DNA of 64,000 bases from Anaerobacillus isosaccharinicus (GTDB lineage: Bacteria > Bacillota > Bacilli > Bacillales > Anaerobacillaceae): positions 3,338,164 through 3,402,163 of the forward strand of contig NZ_CP063356.1 of assembly GCF_001866075.3 (NCBI RefSeq), read 5' to 3'. Each line of letters begins with the position of its first letter. Positions within the stretch are counted from its first letter, which is position 1. The position numbers were made by a program, and so were the translations under genes. Below the pieces are notes generated by a model, which had not been told where the DNA came from, made no database searches, and saw only the letters and a list, made by a program, of their open reading frames with translations. Positions 52,988-61,663 of this stretch are shown piece by piece.

Positions 52988-53941
52988 ATGGGGAAAATTG
53001 CATTTATTTTTCCGGGACAAGGTTCTCAAGCAGTAGGGATGGGGAAGGCGTTAGCGGATTCAAATGATGCAGTAGCTGCCATTTTTAAAAGAGCAGACGA
53101 ACGTCTTGAAACACAGCTTTCAAAAATTATTTTTGAAGGTCCTGAAGAAGAATTAACGTTAACGACAAATACCCAACCAGCTTTGCTTACTACAAGTATC
53201 GCAATTTTAGAAGCATTTAAAGAAGCTGGTATTACGGCAGATTTTGTGGCTGGGCACAGCTTAGGTGAATACAGTGCTTTAGTAGCTGCAGAAGCAATTT
53301 CTTTTGAGGATGCGGTTTACGCAGTCCGTAAGCGTGGTGCCTTTATGGAAGCGGCAGTTCCAGCAGGTCTTGGTGCAATGGCAGCAATACTTGGAATGGA
53401 GCGTCAATTACTTAAAGAAGTGACAGAAGAGATTTCTCTAAAGGGTCATCCAGTAGAGTTAGCAAATTTAAATTGCCCTGGTCAAATTGTTATTTCTGGA
53501 TCAAAAGAAGGTGTTGCAAAAGCAGCAGAAGTTGCAAAAGAAAAAGGTGCAAGACGAATTATTCCATTGCAAGTGAGCGGTCCATTCCATTCATCTTTAA
53601 TGAAGCCAGCAGCAGAAAGATTGGCAGAAGTTTTAAATTCAATTGACATTCAAGATGCTAAAATCCCTGTTATTGCTAATGTTTGTGCGACTGCAGTCAC
53701 TAGTGGTGAAGCGATTAAGGAAAATCTAGTCCAACAAGTGTTTTCTCCTGTTTTATGGGAAGACACTGTAAACTATTTATTAAACGAAGGTGTAGATACG
53801 TTCATAGAAATTGGTTCAGGTAACGTTTTATCAGGTCTTGTAAAAAAAATAGACCGCAAAGTAAATGTTCATGCCGTTAATGACGGTGAGACAATGGTTA
53901 AAACCATTGAGAGCTTAAAGGGAGGCAATGCTTCATGCTAA
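52988..53941 (+). CDS. fabD: Malonyl-CoA:ACP transacylase
   Basis: Loads malonate onto ACP. It has 317 residues. [12 protein letters not shown] and the nucleophile elbow [15 protein letters not shown] (catalytic Ser) are present, with the catalytic His in [20 protein letters not shown] is the oxyanion-side block. Start ATG is behind GAGGAGGGGG. It overlaps fabG by seven bases. Confidence 0.97.
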   Translation: MGKIAFIFPGQGSQAVGMGKALADSNDAVAAIFKRADERLETQLSKIIFEGPEEELTLTTNTQPALLTTSIAILEAFKEAGITADFVAGHSLGEYSALVAAEAISFEDAVYAVRKRGAFMEAAVPAGLGAMAAILGMERQLLKEVTEEISLKGHPVELANLNCPGQIVISGSKEGVAKAAEVAKEKGARRIIPLQVSGPFHSSLMKPAAERLAEVLNSIDIQDAKIPVIANVCATAVTSGEAIKENLVQQVFSPVLWEDTVNYLLNEGVDTFIEIGSGNVLSGLVKKIDRKVNVHAVNDGETMVKTIESLKGGNASC

Positions 53942-54675
53942 AAGGAAAATCAGCTCTTGTAACAGGAGCGTCAAGAGGAATTGGAAGAGCAATTGCTATC
54001 GAATTGGCTAGACAAGGAGTTAATGTTGCTGTAAACTTTGCAGGAAACGCAGAAAAAGCTGAAGAAGTGGTGGCTGAAATTAAAGCTCTTGGCTCCCAAG
54101 CATTTGCAATTAAAGCAGATGTCGCAAATTCAGAAGAAGTTGCGGCGATGGTAAAAGAAACTGTTGATGCTTTTGGTTCTCTAGATATTCTGGTTAATAA
54201 TGCAGGTATTACACGAGACGGATTAATCATGAGAATGAAGGAAGACGATTGGGATGCGGTAATTAACACAAACTTAAAAGGTGTTTTTAATTGCGCAAAA
54301 GCTGTTACAAGGCAGATGATGAAACAACGTTATGGAAGAATTATTAACATTTCATCAGTGGTTGGGGTTCTAGGTAACGCTGGTCAAGCCAACTATGTTG
54401 CTGCTAAAGCAGGAGTGATTGGTCTAACAAAAACACTAGCTAGAGAACTTGCTAATCGTAATATTAACGTTAATGCCGTTGCACCCGGTTTTATCGAGAC
54501 GGATATGACAAATGAATTATCCGAAGATATTAAGCAAGAATTATTAAAACAAATTCCACTTGCTAAATTAGGCAAGGCAGAAGATATTGCAGCAGTCGTT
54601 CGCTTTCTCGTTAGTGAAGATGCAAATTACATGACAGGCCAGACATTGCATGTTGATGGCGGAATGGTAATGTAG
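53935..54675 (+). CDS. fabG: 3-oxoacyl-ACP reductase
   Basis: NADPH-dependent short-chain dehydrogenase of 246 residues, the first reduction step of fatty acid elongation. The cofactor motif is [12 protein letters not shown], then NNAGITRDG, the catalytic Ser in ISSVVG and the Tyr-x3-Lys in NYVAAKAG, with PGFIETDM after. ATG 53935 overlaps the fabD end, and GGGAGG lies upstream. The operon order fapR-plsX-fabD-fabG-acpP is conserved. Confidence 0.97.
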   Translation: MLKGKSALVTGASRGIGRAIAIELARQGVNVAVNFAGNAEKAEEVVAEIKALGSQAFAIKADVANSEEVAAMVKETVDAFGSLDILVNNAGITRDGLIMRMKEDDWDAVINTNLKGVFNCAKAVTRQMMKQRYGRIINISSVVGVLGNAGQANYVAAKAGVIGLTKTLARELANRNINVNAVAPGFIETDMTNELSEDIKQELLKQIPLAKLGKAEDIAAVVRFLVSEDANYMTGQTLHVDGGMVM

Positions 54676-54782
54676 GAATAAATTGTGAATTGAATTATTT
54701 TATCCTATAATGTTTACATAGGCTTGCCTTACACTTTACATTATAGTTAAAATATTATTTTCTCTTGAGAGGAGGTGACCCC

Positions 54783-55016
54783 ATGGCAGACGTATTATCA
54801 CGTATTACAAAAATCATCGTAGATCGTCTTGGAGTTGAAGAAGCTGAAGTTAAACTTGAAGCAACTTTTAAAGAAGATTTAGGAGCAGATTCACTAGATG
54901 TAGTAGAATTAGTGATGGAGCTTGAAGATGAGTTCGATTTAGAAATTTCTGATGAAGATGCAGAAAAAATTGCTACTGTTAAAGATGTTGTTGACTACAT
55001 AAACAGCCACCAGTAG
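54783..55016 (+). CDS. acpP: Acyl carrier protein
   Basis: A 77-residue acidic carrier protein. The phosphopantetheine site is the Ser in [20 protein letters not shown]. It has the standard four-helix length. The frame extends six codons upstream, but GAGAGGAGGTG immediately precedes ATG 54783. It is the last lipid gene, 107 bases after fabG, and is followed by a strong terminator. Confidence 0.97.
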   Translation: MADVLSRITKIIVDRLGVEEAEVKLEATFKEDLGADSLDVVELVMELEDEFDLEISDEDAEKIATVKDVVDYINSHQ

Positions 55017-55023
55017 GTTATTA

Positions 55024-55086
55024 GAAGATGATTTAGAGTAGGTTATTGTTAACCTCGCTTTAAATCATCTTCCTATATTTTTAAAA
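55024..55086 (+). terminator. Long hairpin terminator after acpP
   Basis: GAAGATGATTTA (55024-55035) pairs with TAAATCATCTTC (55061-55072), and AGGTTA (55040-55045) pairs with TAACCT (55050-55055). Only a weak T tract (55078-55082) follows. Confidence 0.7.
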
Positions 55087-55182
55087 AGACTTAAATACGA
55101 GTCTTTACATTACAATCATGGGAATGATAGTAGAAAAGTATTCAGTTGCTATTCTACGCATTGAAAGGTTTTGGAGGTTAAC

Positions 55183-55950
55183 ATGCAACAATCTTCAAGG
55201 AAAATTCGCAAACGTACGTCAAAACGAACAGAAAAACGCATTCAATTAACATCTGCACAGAGGCTGAAGTTTGAAAAACTTCTTGAAAAGTTGGAACTTC
55301 CTTTCAGGAATGAAAAACTAATAATTCAAGCATTTACACATTCATCCTATGTGAATGAGCATCGCATTCGCCCGTTCGATGATAATGAACGGTTAGAATT
55401 TTTAGGAGATGCGGTTTTAGAGTTAGCAGTTTCACAATATCTCTATAAAAAGTATGAAACTATGAGTGAAGGTGAAATGACGAAGCTTAGAGCTGCCATT
55501 GTCTGTGAGCCATCCCTTGCAAAATTTGCTATGGATTTAGCATTTGGTGAAATTGTTCTTCTTGGAAAAGGTGAGGAGATGACAGGTGGTAGAGAACGTC
55601 CTGCACTACTTGCGGACATATTCGAAGCGTTTGTCGGGTCCTTATACTTAGATCAAGGATTAGAAGCCGTTTATCACTTTTTAAACCATACGATTTATCC
55701 TAAAATTGATGAAGGTGCTTTTTCTCATATGATGGATTTTAAAAGCCAGCTTCAAGAATATATTCAAAGAGATGGGCTTGGATCGATTCAATATCATATT
55801 GTTCAAGAACGAGGTCCTGCTCATGCACGTGAGTTTGTTTCGGAAGTCATTTTAAATGACGAGAAGCTTGGGCTTGGAATTGGTAGATCTAAAAAAGAAG
55901 CCGAACAACAAGCTGCTCAAAAAGCTTTAGAAAAACTAATGGAAAATTAA
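55183..55950 (+). CDS. rnc: Ribonuclease III
   Basis: Double-strand-specific endoribonuclease for rRNA and mRNA processing. It has 255 residues. The catalytic signature is [14 protein letters not shown], and [13 protein letters not shown] holds the second metal-binding Glu. A double-stranded RNA-binding domain covers about 180-250 ([32 protein letters not shown]). A basic N-terminal tail of about 25 residues precedes the core. ATG 55183 is chosen because TTGGAGG is just ahead. A terminator shared with the opposite gene follows. Confidence 0.96.
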   Translation: MQQSSRKIRKRTSKRTEKRIQLTSAQRLKFEKLLEKLELPFRNEKLIIQAFTHSSYVNEHRIRPFDDNERLEFLGDAVLELAVSQYLYKKYETMSEGEMTKLRAAIVCEPSLAKFAMDLAFGEIVLLGKGEEMTGGRERPALLADIFEAFVGSLYLDQGLEAVYHFLNHTIYPKIDEGAFSHMMDFKSQLQEYIQRDGLGSIQYHIVQERGPAHAREFVSEVILNDEKLGLGIGRSKKEAEQQAAQKALEKLMEN

Positions 55951-55994
55951 GACTATTGCTTTTGTATTGAACACAGCAGTTTCTCGGCTTAGCT

Positions 55995-56036
55995 AAAAAA
56001 AAGATCTCCTTCGCTTGAAGGAAATCTTTTTTTTTT
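55995..56036. terminator. Bidirectional terminator between rnc and the DUF1128 gene
   Basis: AAAGAT-C-TCCTTC pairs with GAAGGA-A-ATCTTT around a GCTT loop, with an A run on the left and a T10 run on the right. It therefore works for rnc on the plus strand and the converging gene on the minus strand. Confidence 0.85.
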
Positions 56037-56259
56037 ATTTTTTTCGTAACTTTCCTAATTCTGAAATGATGGCATCAATTTCACTTACACTAAAAGATTT
56101 TTTACTCATAATCATTTCGTAGATATCAACAAGGTCTTCATAATTATCAGTATCAAAACTTTCTGGTCTCATTGCCCCACCATTTACTACTTGAAGCTTT
56201 TCTTTAATATTCGTAATGATTAACTCAATATTTTCACGACTATTTTCTTTTAAATTCAT
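56035..56259 (-). CDS. UPF0435 (DUF1128) protein, YfkK-like
   Basis: A 74-residue acidic protein of unknown function. The core KEKLQVVNGGAMRPESF, YEDLVDIYEMIM and SFSVSEIDAIISELGKL matches the DUF1128 family as in YfkK. It probably folds as a few helices, with no membrane segment. Start codons at 56283, 56268 and 56259 are possible; the last is preferred, with AAAGGATGGG just ahead. It is encoded against its neighbours between rnc and smc, a place where B. subtilis has no gene. Confidence 0.75.
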   Translation of the reverse strand: MNLKENSRENIELIITNIKEKLQVVNGGAMRPESFDTDNYEDLVDIYEMIMSKKSFSVSEIDAIISELGKLRKK

Positions 56260-56447
56260 TTTTCCCATCCTTTCAGAAAGCACCTATAATAGTATTGTAC
56301 CACTTCTACTTTCATTTTCATAAAAATTGCTTTCGTACTATAAAACACCATAACATCGTCTAAAAAGTATGGTAAAATAGATAAGTTAACTATAGCATAA
56401 GTTGAAACGAAACATAGATTAAAAACCATTAATGGGGTGGAGAAATA

Positions 56448-59400
56448 ATGTTCCTCAAAAGATTAGATGTAGTAGGTTTTAAATCCTTCGCTGAGCGAAC
56501 ATCGATCGATTTTGTTCCTGGTGTAACAGCTGTGGTCGGTCCTAACGGAAGTGGAAAAAGTAACATATCCGATGGAATCCGCTGGGTGTTAGGGGAGCAG
56601 TCAGCTAAATCACTTCGAGGAGCGAAGATGGAAGATATCATTTTTGCTGGAAGTGATTCACGAAAACCGTTAAATTTTGCAGAATTAACATTAACGTTAA
56701 ATAATGAAGATCATCATTTAGCGATCGATTATAGTGAAGTAAGTGTGACTCGCCGTGTTTATCGTTCCGGTGAAAGTGAGTACTATATTAATAAACAAAG
56801 TTGTCGTCTTAAAGATATTCATGAACTTTTTATGGATTCTGGATTAGGTAGAGAAGCTTATTCAATTATTGGACAAGGAAAGATTGAAGAAATCTTAAGT
56901 AGTAAATCTGAAGAGCGAAGAGTCATTTTTGAAGAAGCGGCAGGAGTATTAAAATATAAAACTAGAAAACAAAAAGCAGAAAGAAAACTTGCTGAAACAC
57001 AAGAAAATTTATTTCGCGTTGAAGATATCTTACATGAGTTAGGTAGTCAAGTTGAACCATTGAAAATACAAGCCTCAATGGCAAAGGATTATCTTGAAAA
57101 GAAAGATGAACTAGAAAAGGTTGAAGTTGGTTTATTAGTATTTGAGATCGAGGAATTACATACTAGTTGGGAAGAGCAAAAAAAGAAGGTGCTTCAACTT
57201 TCGGAAGAGCAACTCCAAACTTCTTCTAAAATAAAAGTGGAAGAAGTAAAAATAGAAGAATTTAGATCAAAAATGCAAGCACTAGATGAATCTATTAATG
57301 ACCTTCAAGATGTTCTTCTCGTTACAAGTGAGCAACTTGAGAAAAGAGAAGGACAAAAAGAGGTTTTAAAGGAAAGAAAGAAAAACTATCATCAAACAAA
57401 AGAAAGCCTTTTAAAGAAAATCGAAGTGTTAAAAGAAAAAAAACAATATGCAGAGGAAAGCTTAAAAAATGAGTTAGAAAAACGGGATGTTTTTAAAGAA
57501 AACCTTAAGGCCTCCAAAAGTCAGTTAGAGCAAGAAACGAGCCTCTTAATCTCATTAGAAGAGGATATCGAAACTGAATTAGAACGAATGAAATCAGATT
57601 ACATTGAAGTGTTAAATGAACAAGCTTCAATTCGTAATGAAATTCGCTATTTAGAAGAGCAACTGAGACAGCGGAAACTGAAAAGTGGGCATTTAGACAG
57701 TAGTAATATTTCGTTATTGGAGCAAAGAGAGGCACTGGTTGCGAAAGAAAAAAGTTTACAGGAAAAACTGTTAACTAAGCAAACCTCTTTAGAGGAACAT
57801 ATTCAATTATATCGCAAAGAGAGTCAAGAATTCGAGAAGTTGATTGAAAATTATCAAAAGAAAGAAACTCAACTTTATCAAGCGCTTGGACATGTACAAC
57901 AAATAAGATCTCGAAAAGAAGTTCTAGAGGAAATGCAAGCGGATTTTGCAGGTTTCTTTCAAGGAGTTAAAGAAATCTTAAAAGCGAGGGAGACGACGCT
58001 AAAGGGAATAGAGGGAGCAGTTGCTGAGCTTATTACTGTGCCTAAAAATATTGAACTTGCTGTTGAAACTGCTTTGGGTGGTGCGATGCAACATATTGTC
58101 GTAGGTGCTGAAGAAGATGGAAGGCAAGCAATTCAATTTTTAAAAGCACGTCGTCTAGGGAGAGCGACATTCCTACCCTTATCAGTGATAAAAGCTAGAG
58201 ATTTACCATCTAATGAGAAAGTAAAATTGCTTGCTCACCCAGCGTTTGTAGGTAGTGCCATTGATTTAATTCAATTCGAAGAAAAGTATCGAGGCGTTAT
58301 TTCTAATTTACTAGGGTCTGTTGTCATCGCCAAGGATCTTGAAGGCGCAAATGAACTAGCAAAAATTCTTTATTATAAAAATCGTATCGTTACTCTTGAT
58401 GGAGATGTAGTTAACCCAGGTGGCTCGATGAGTGGGGGAAGTGTGAAACAAAAAGGCACTCCATTACTTGGGAGACAACGTGAGCTAGAAGAGCTAGTGG
58501 CCAAACTAATATCGATAGAAGAACAAACAAAATTAATGGAAGCCAAAGTGAAATCTCTAAAAGATTCTCGTCAAACGAAGGAAGTACTATTAAATGAACT
58601 TCGTAAAGAAGGAGAGCTTTTTAGAAGTGAAGAGCAACAACTAAAAGGAAAACTCCGTGAGTTTGAAATTGAAGGGAAAAACCTAAACGAACGACTATCA
58701 CTATATGACAAGGAAAAAGCGTCTTTTCAATCGGAAGTAAACGAAATAGAAGGAAAGTTACTTAAATTAACTAATAGGCTAGCGGAAGCGACCGAATTAA
58801 AAGAACAGCTTGATGAGCAGGTTCAGAATTTAACTGAAAAGAAAAAATTGCAACAAACTTCTAAAGCTTCTTTAACAGAATGCATTACTGACCTAAAGGT
58901 TCAAGTTGCAAAGGAAGAAGAACAATATCGGAACCAGCATGAGCGTGTTCAAGCGATGATCTTAGAAAAAGATAGTCTTGATAAAGAATGGATTGAAACA
59001 GATGAGGAATACTGGTTGCTAGAGCGGGAAATGAGCGACAATACAACAGGTGAGGAGTCTCTAGATGAAATCATTGAAAAGAAACGTCGTGAAAAAGAAC
59101 GAACGTTTACCCTTATTCAGGACCGGCGTAAAGAAAGATTATCATTACAAACGTCTCATGATGACCTAGAAAAAGAGCTAAAAGAACATAAACGTAATCA
59201 AAGGCAACTGTCAGATTATCTTCATACCGAAGAAGTTAAGGTCAATCGTTTAGATGTAGAACTTGAAAACCGTCTTGAAAAGCTTTCGAATGACTATGAA
59301 ATGAGCTTTGAAATGGCAAAAGCGAATTATCCCCTTACTTTAGATGCGAAAGCAGCAAAATCAAAAGTGAAGTTAATTAAACTAGCAATTGATGAGCTTG

Positions 59401-60014
59401 GAACAGTCAATATCGGGGCAATTGAAGAATATAGTCGCGTTTCTGAGCGTTATACGTTCTTAGCAGAACAAAAGGCAGATTTACAAGAAGCAAAAGAAAC
59501 GCTATACCGTGTCATTGGAGAGATGGATGAGGAAATGTCAACTCGCTTTGAGGAAACCTTTCTTCAGATTAAATCGCATTTTCAAGGTGTCTTTCAGCAA
59601 CTGTTTGGTGGTGGAAAAGCAGATCTTATCTTAAGTAATCCTGACAATATTTTAACAACTGGTGTTGAAATCGTGGCTCAACCCCCTGGGAAAAATCTGC
59701 AAAATTTAGCCCTACTATCAGGTGGAGAACGGGCGTTAACCGCAATTGCCTTGCTATTTGCGATCTTAAAAGTAAGACCTGTACCATTTTGTGTACTAGA
59801 TGAGGTAGAGGCTGCTCTCGATGAAGCAAACGTAAGTAGATTTGCACATTTCTTAAAAGATTTTAGTAAAGAAACACAATTTATCGTTGTAACTCACCGA
59901 AAAGGGACGATGGAAGAAGCAGATGTCCTTTATGGTGTGACGATGCAAGAATCAGGTGTATCGAAACTAGTTTCAGTTCGATTAGAAGAGACAGCGCAAC
60001 TAATTACAACTTAA
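56448..60014 (+). CDS. smc: Chromosome partition protein Smc
   Basis: ATPase of the bacterial condensin. It has 1188 residues. The N-terminal head has Walker A GPNGSGKSNISDGIRWVLGE. Long coiled coils cover about 165-500 and 670-1020. The hinge lies near 510-670, with GGSMSGGS at its end. The C-terminal head has the signature LLSGGERALTAIALLFAI and Walker B FCVLDEVEAALDEANV. Start ATG is behind GGGGTGG. It acts with ScpA/ScpB encoded elsewhere. A heptamer-arm repeat follows its stop codon. Confidence 0.97.
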   Translation: MFLKRLDVVGFKSFAERTSIDFVPGVTAVVGPNGSGKSNISDGIRWVLGEQSAKSLRGAKMEDIIFAGSDSRKPLNFAELTLTLNNEDHHLAIDYSEVSVTRRVYRSGESEYYINKQSCRLKDIHELFMDSGLGREAYSIIGQGKIEEILSSKSEERRVIFEEAAGVLKYKTRKQKAERKLAETQENLFRVEDILHELGSQVEPLKIQASMAKDYLEKKDELEKVEVGLLVFEIEELHTSWEEQKKKVLQLSEEQLQTSSKIKVEEVKIEEFRSKMQALDESINDLQDVLLVTSEQLEKREGQKEVLKERKKNYHQTKESLLKKIEVLKEKKQYAEESLKNELEKRDVFKENLKASKSQLEQETSLLISLEEDIETELERMKSDYIEVLNEQASIRNEIRYLEEQLRQRKLKSGHLDSSNISLLEQREALVAKEKSLQEKLLTKQTSLEEHIQLYRKESQEFEKLIENYQKKETQLYQALGHVQQIRSRKEVLEEMQADFAGFFQGVKEILKARETTLKGIEGAVAELITVPKNIELAVETALGGAMQHIVVGAEEDGRQAIQFLKARRLGRATFLPLSVIKARDLPSNEKVKLLAHPAFVGSAIDLIQFEEKYRGVISNLLGSVVIAKDLEGANELAKILYYKNRIVTLDGDVVNPGGSMSGGSVKQKGTPLLGRQRELEELVAKLISIEEQTKLMEAKVKSLKDSRQTKEVLLNELRKEGELFRSEEQQLKGKLREFEIEGKNLNERLSLYDKEKASFQSEVNEIEGKLLKLTNRLAEATELKEQLDEQVQNLTEKKKLQQTSKASLTECITDLKVQVAKEEEQYRNQHERVQAMILEKDSLDKEWIETDEEYWLLEREMSDNTTGEESLDEIIEKKRREKERTFTLIQDRRKERLSLQTSHDDLEKELKEHKRNQRQLSDYLHTEEVKVNRLDVELENRLEKLSNDYEMSFEMAKANYPLTLDAKAAKSKVKLIKLAIDELGTVNIGAIEEYSRVSERYTFLAEQKADLQEAKETLYRVIGEMDEEMSTRFEETFLQIKSHFQGVFQQLFGGGKADLILSNPDNILTTGVEIVAQPPGKNLQNLALLSGGERALTAIALLFAILKVRPVPFCVLDEVEAALDEANVSRFAHFLKDFSKETQFIVVTHRKGTMEEADVLYGVTMQESGVSKLVSVRLEETAQLITT

Positions 60015-60121
60015 GTTAAATTACAGTTGAGAGCGTAAGTTTTGAGTTATTATTGTGTTTGCTTCAAAGTCTTAACTGGAGGAATAACTCTACATTCTAC
60101 ACTTTACACTCTAAACTTCAA
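60013..60121. repeat. Heptamer-arm hairpin repeat, copy D (diverged)
   Basis: The right arm (about 60090-60118) reads CTCTACATTCTACACTTTAC in sevens and continues in the same pattern. The left arm (about 60027-60052) is a diverged complement. The loop holds GCTTCAAAG near 60061. It starts at the smc stop and ends next to the ftsY ribosome site. Confidence 0.5.
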
Positions 60122-60138
60122 TCAAGGAGGATAAGAAA

Positions 60139-61134
60139 ATGAGTTTTTTTAAAAAGCTTAAAGAGAAAATTACGCTACAAACAGAAACAGTAACTGAAAA
60201 ATTTAAAGAAGGTTTAACGAAAACGAGAGATTCTTTTGTAGGGAAAATGAATGATCTTGTGAAAAACTATCGCAGTGTTGATGAGGATTTTTTTGAAGAG
60301 TTAGAAGAACTTTTAATTAGTGCTGATGTTGGTGTCACAACAGTGATGGATCTGATTGATGAACTTAAAGATGTGGCAAGAACTCGTAATATCAAAGATT
60401 CTGAACAACTACAACCGGTTATTTCTGAGAAACTCGCTGAACTTTTGCAAAAAGATGAAGCAGACTCAAAGTTAAACATTCAAGAATCTGGGATGACTGT
60501 CATTTTAATGGTCGGAGTTAATGGTGTTGGTAAAACAACAACAATTGGGAAACTAGCAAATAAGTTCAAACAAGAAGGGAAATCGGTCCTTTTAGCAGCA
60601 GGTGATACATTTCGTGCCGGAGCGATTGAGCAACTCGAAGTTTGGGGCCAGCGCGTAGGTGTAGATGTCATTAAGCAGCAATCAGGTTCGGATCCGGCTG
60701 CAGTAATGTTTGATGCAGTTCAAGCAGCCAAATCTCGCGGTGTTGATGTTCTTTTATGTGATACGGCAGGAAGATTACAAAACAAAGTAAACTTAATGAA
60801 TGAGTTAGAAAAAGTAAAGCGCGTCATTGAACGTGAAGTACCTGGTGCTCCTCACGAGGTGTTGCTAGTCCTGGATGCAACAACAGGTCAAAATGCTATG
60901 TCTCAAGCTAAAACATTCGGAAAAGCTACAGATGTTACAGGAATTGTTTTAACAAAACTAGACGGCACAGCAAAAGGTGGAATTGTGTTAGCGATCCGCC
61001 ATGAATTAGACATCCCTGTAAAATTCGTTGGTTTAGGAGAAAAAGTTGATGACCTCCAAGAATTCGATGCCCAACAATTTGTTTACGGTTTATTTTCTGA
61101 AGTGCTGGAGAAGGCCGAGTCAGAGGAAATGTAG
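60139..61134 (+). CDS. ftsY: Signal recognition particle receptor FtsY
   Basis: SRP GTPase that docks SRP-ribosome complexes at the membrane. It has 331 residues. The N-terminal helical part (about 1-110) is followed by GTPase motifs GVNGVGKTTTIGKLA, DTFRAGAIEQL, DTAGRLQNK, TKLDGTAKGG and GLGEKVDDLQEF. Start ATG is behind AAGGAGG. The last codon and stop (ATGTAG) belong to the start of a heptamer-arm repeat, so the repeat may have set the C-terminus. Confidence 0.96.
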   Translation: MSFFKKLKEKITLQTETVTEKFKEGLTKTRDSFVGKMNDLVKNYRSVDEDFFEELEELLISADVGVTTVMDLIDELKDVARTRNIKDSEQLQPVISEKLAELLQKDEADSKLNIQESGMTVILMVGVNGVGKTTTIGKLANKFKQEGKSVLLAAGDTFRAGAIEQLEVWGQRVGVDVIKQQSGSDPAAVMFDAVQAAKSRGVDVLLCDTAGRLQNKVNLMNELEKVKRVIEREVPGAPHEVLLVLDATTGQNAMSQAKTFGKATDVTGIVLTKLDGTAKGGIVLAIRHELDIPVKFVGLGEKVDDLQEFDAQQFVYGLFSEVLEKAESEEM

Positions 61135-61228
61135 AATGTAAAATGCAGAATGTAAAATTGCTGAGGGGATTGCTTCGTAGCAGAACACTCATTAATTCTA
61201 CATTTTACATTCTAAATTCTACATTTAA
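61128..61228. repeat. Heptamer-arm hairpin repeat, copy E, overlapping the ftsY stop
   Basis: The left arm reads, in sevens, TAGAATG TAAAATG CAGAATG (61132-61152) and continues TAAAATT. The right arm is ATTCTAC ATTTTAC ATTCTAA (61195-61215) and then ATTCTAC. The loop holds GCTTCGTAGC (61172-61181). The TAG at 61132-61134 is the ftsY stop codon. The two arms can form a long hairpin. Confidence 0.7.
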
Positions 61229-61250
61229 TTTACACTGTTAAGAAAAAAAC

Positions 61251-61279
61251 TTGACACTAATTTTTTGTTCGTGTATTAT
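61251..61279 (+). promoter_or_regulatory. Promoter ahead of ylxM-ffh
   Basis: TTGACA (61251-61256) and TATTAT (61274-61279) with a 17-base spacer, about 40 bases before the ylxM start. Confidence 0.75.
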
Positions 61280-61321
61280 AAATATTCGTAAAGGGATTTT
61301 ACTTAACAAGGGGGGCTATTC

Positions 61322-61651
61322 GTGTTAGAGAAAACGCTTCGTATGAATTATCTTTATGATTTTTATCAAAGCCTACTAACAACGAAACAACGCCAGTACA
61401 TGCAATTGTATTACCTTGATGATTGGTCGTTAGGTGAAATCGCTGAAGAATATGAAGTTAGTCGTCAAGCCGTTTATGATAATATAAAAAGAACTGAAAA
61501 TATGCTTGAAGAATATGAAGAGAAGCTTAGTCTCTTCTCGAAATTCGAAGAGCGTTCAACCCTTATAAAAAACTTAAAAACGGCGATAGAGAAAGACGCA
61601 ACTACAGAATCTATATTATTGATCGTCGATTCTCTTGAGAGGTTAGACTAG
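61322..61651 (+). CDS. ylxM: UPF0122 helix-turn-helix protein YlxM (SRP-associated)
   Basis: A 109-residue protein with a sigma-70 region-4-like helix-turn-helix ([20 protein letters not shown] and the following [10 protein letters not shown]). In streptococci YlxM modulates SRP GTPase activity; here the role rests on family and position. GTG start behind AAGGGGGG. ffh follows after 12 bases. Confidence 0.93.
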   Translation: MLEKTLRMNYLYDFYQSLLTTKQRQYMQLYYLDDWSLGEIAEEYEVSRQAVYDNIKRTENMLEEYEEKLSLFSKFEERSTLIKNLKTAIEKDATTESILLIVDSLERLD

Positions 61652-61663
61652 GAGGCGACAAAC

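Noticed and set aside
53898-54269. 123-residue ORF opposite to fabG
   Set aside because: Antisense to the conserved NADPH-binding half of fabG; Ser/Ala-rich shadow.
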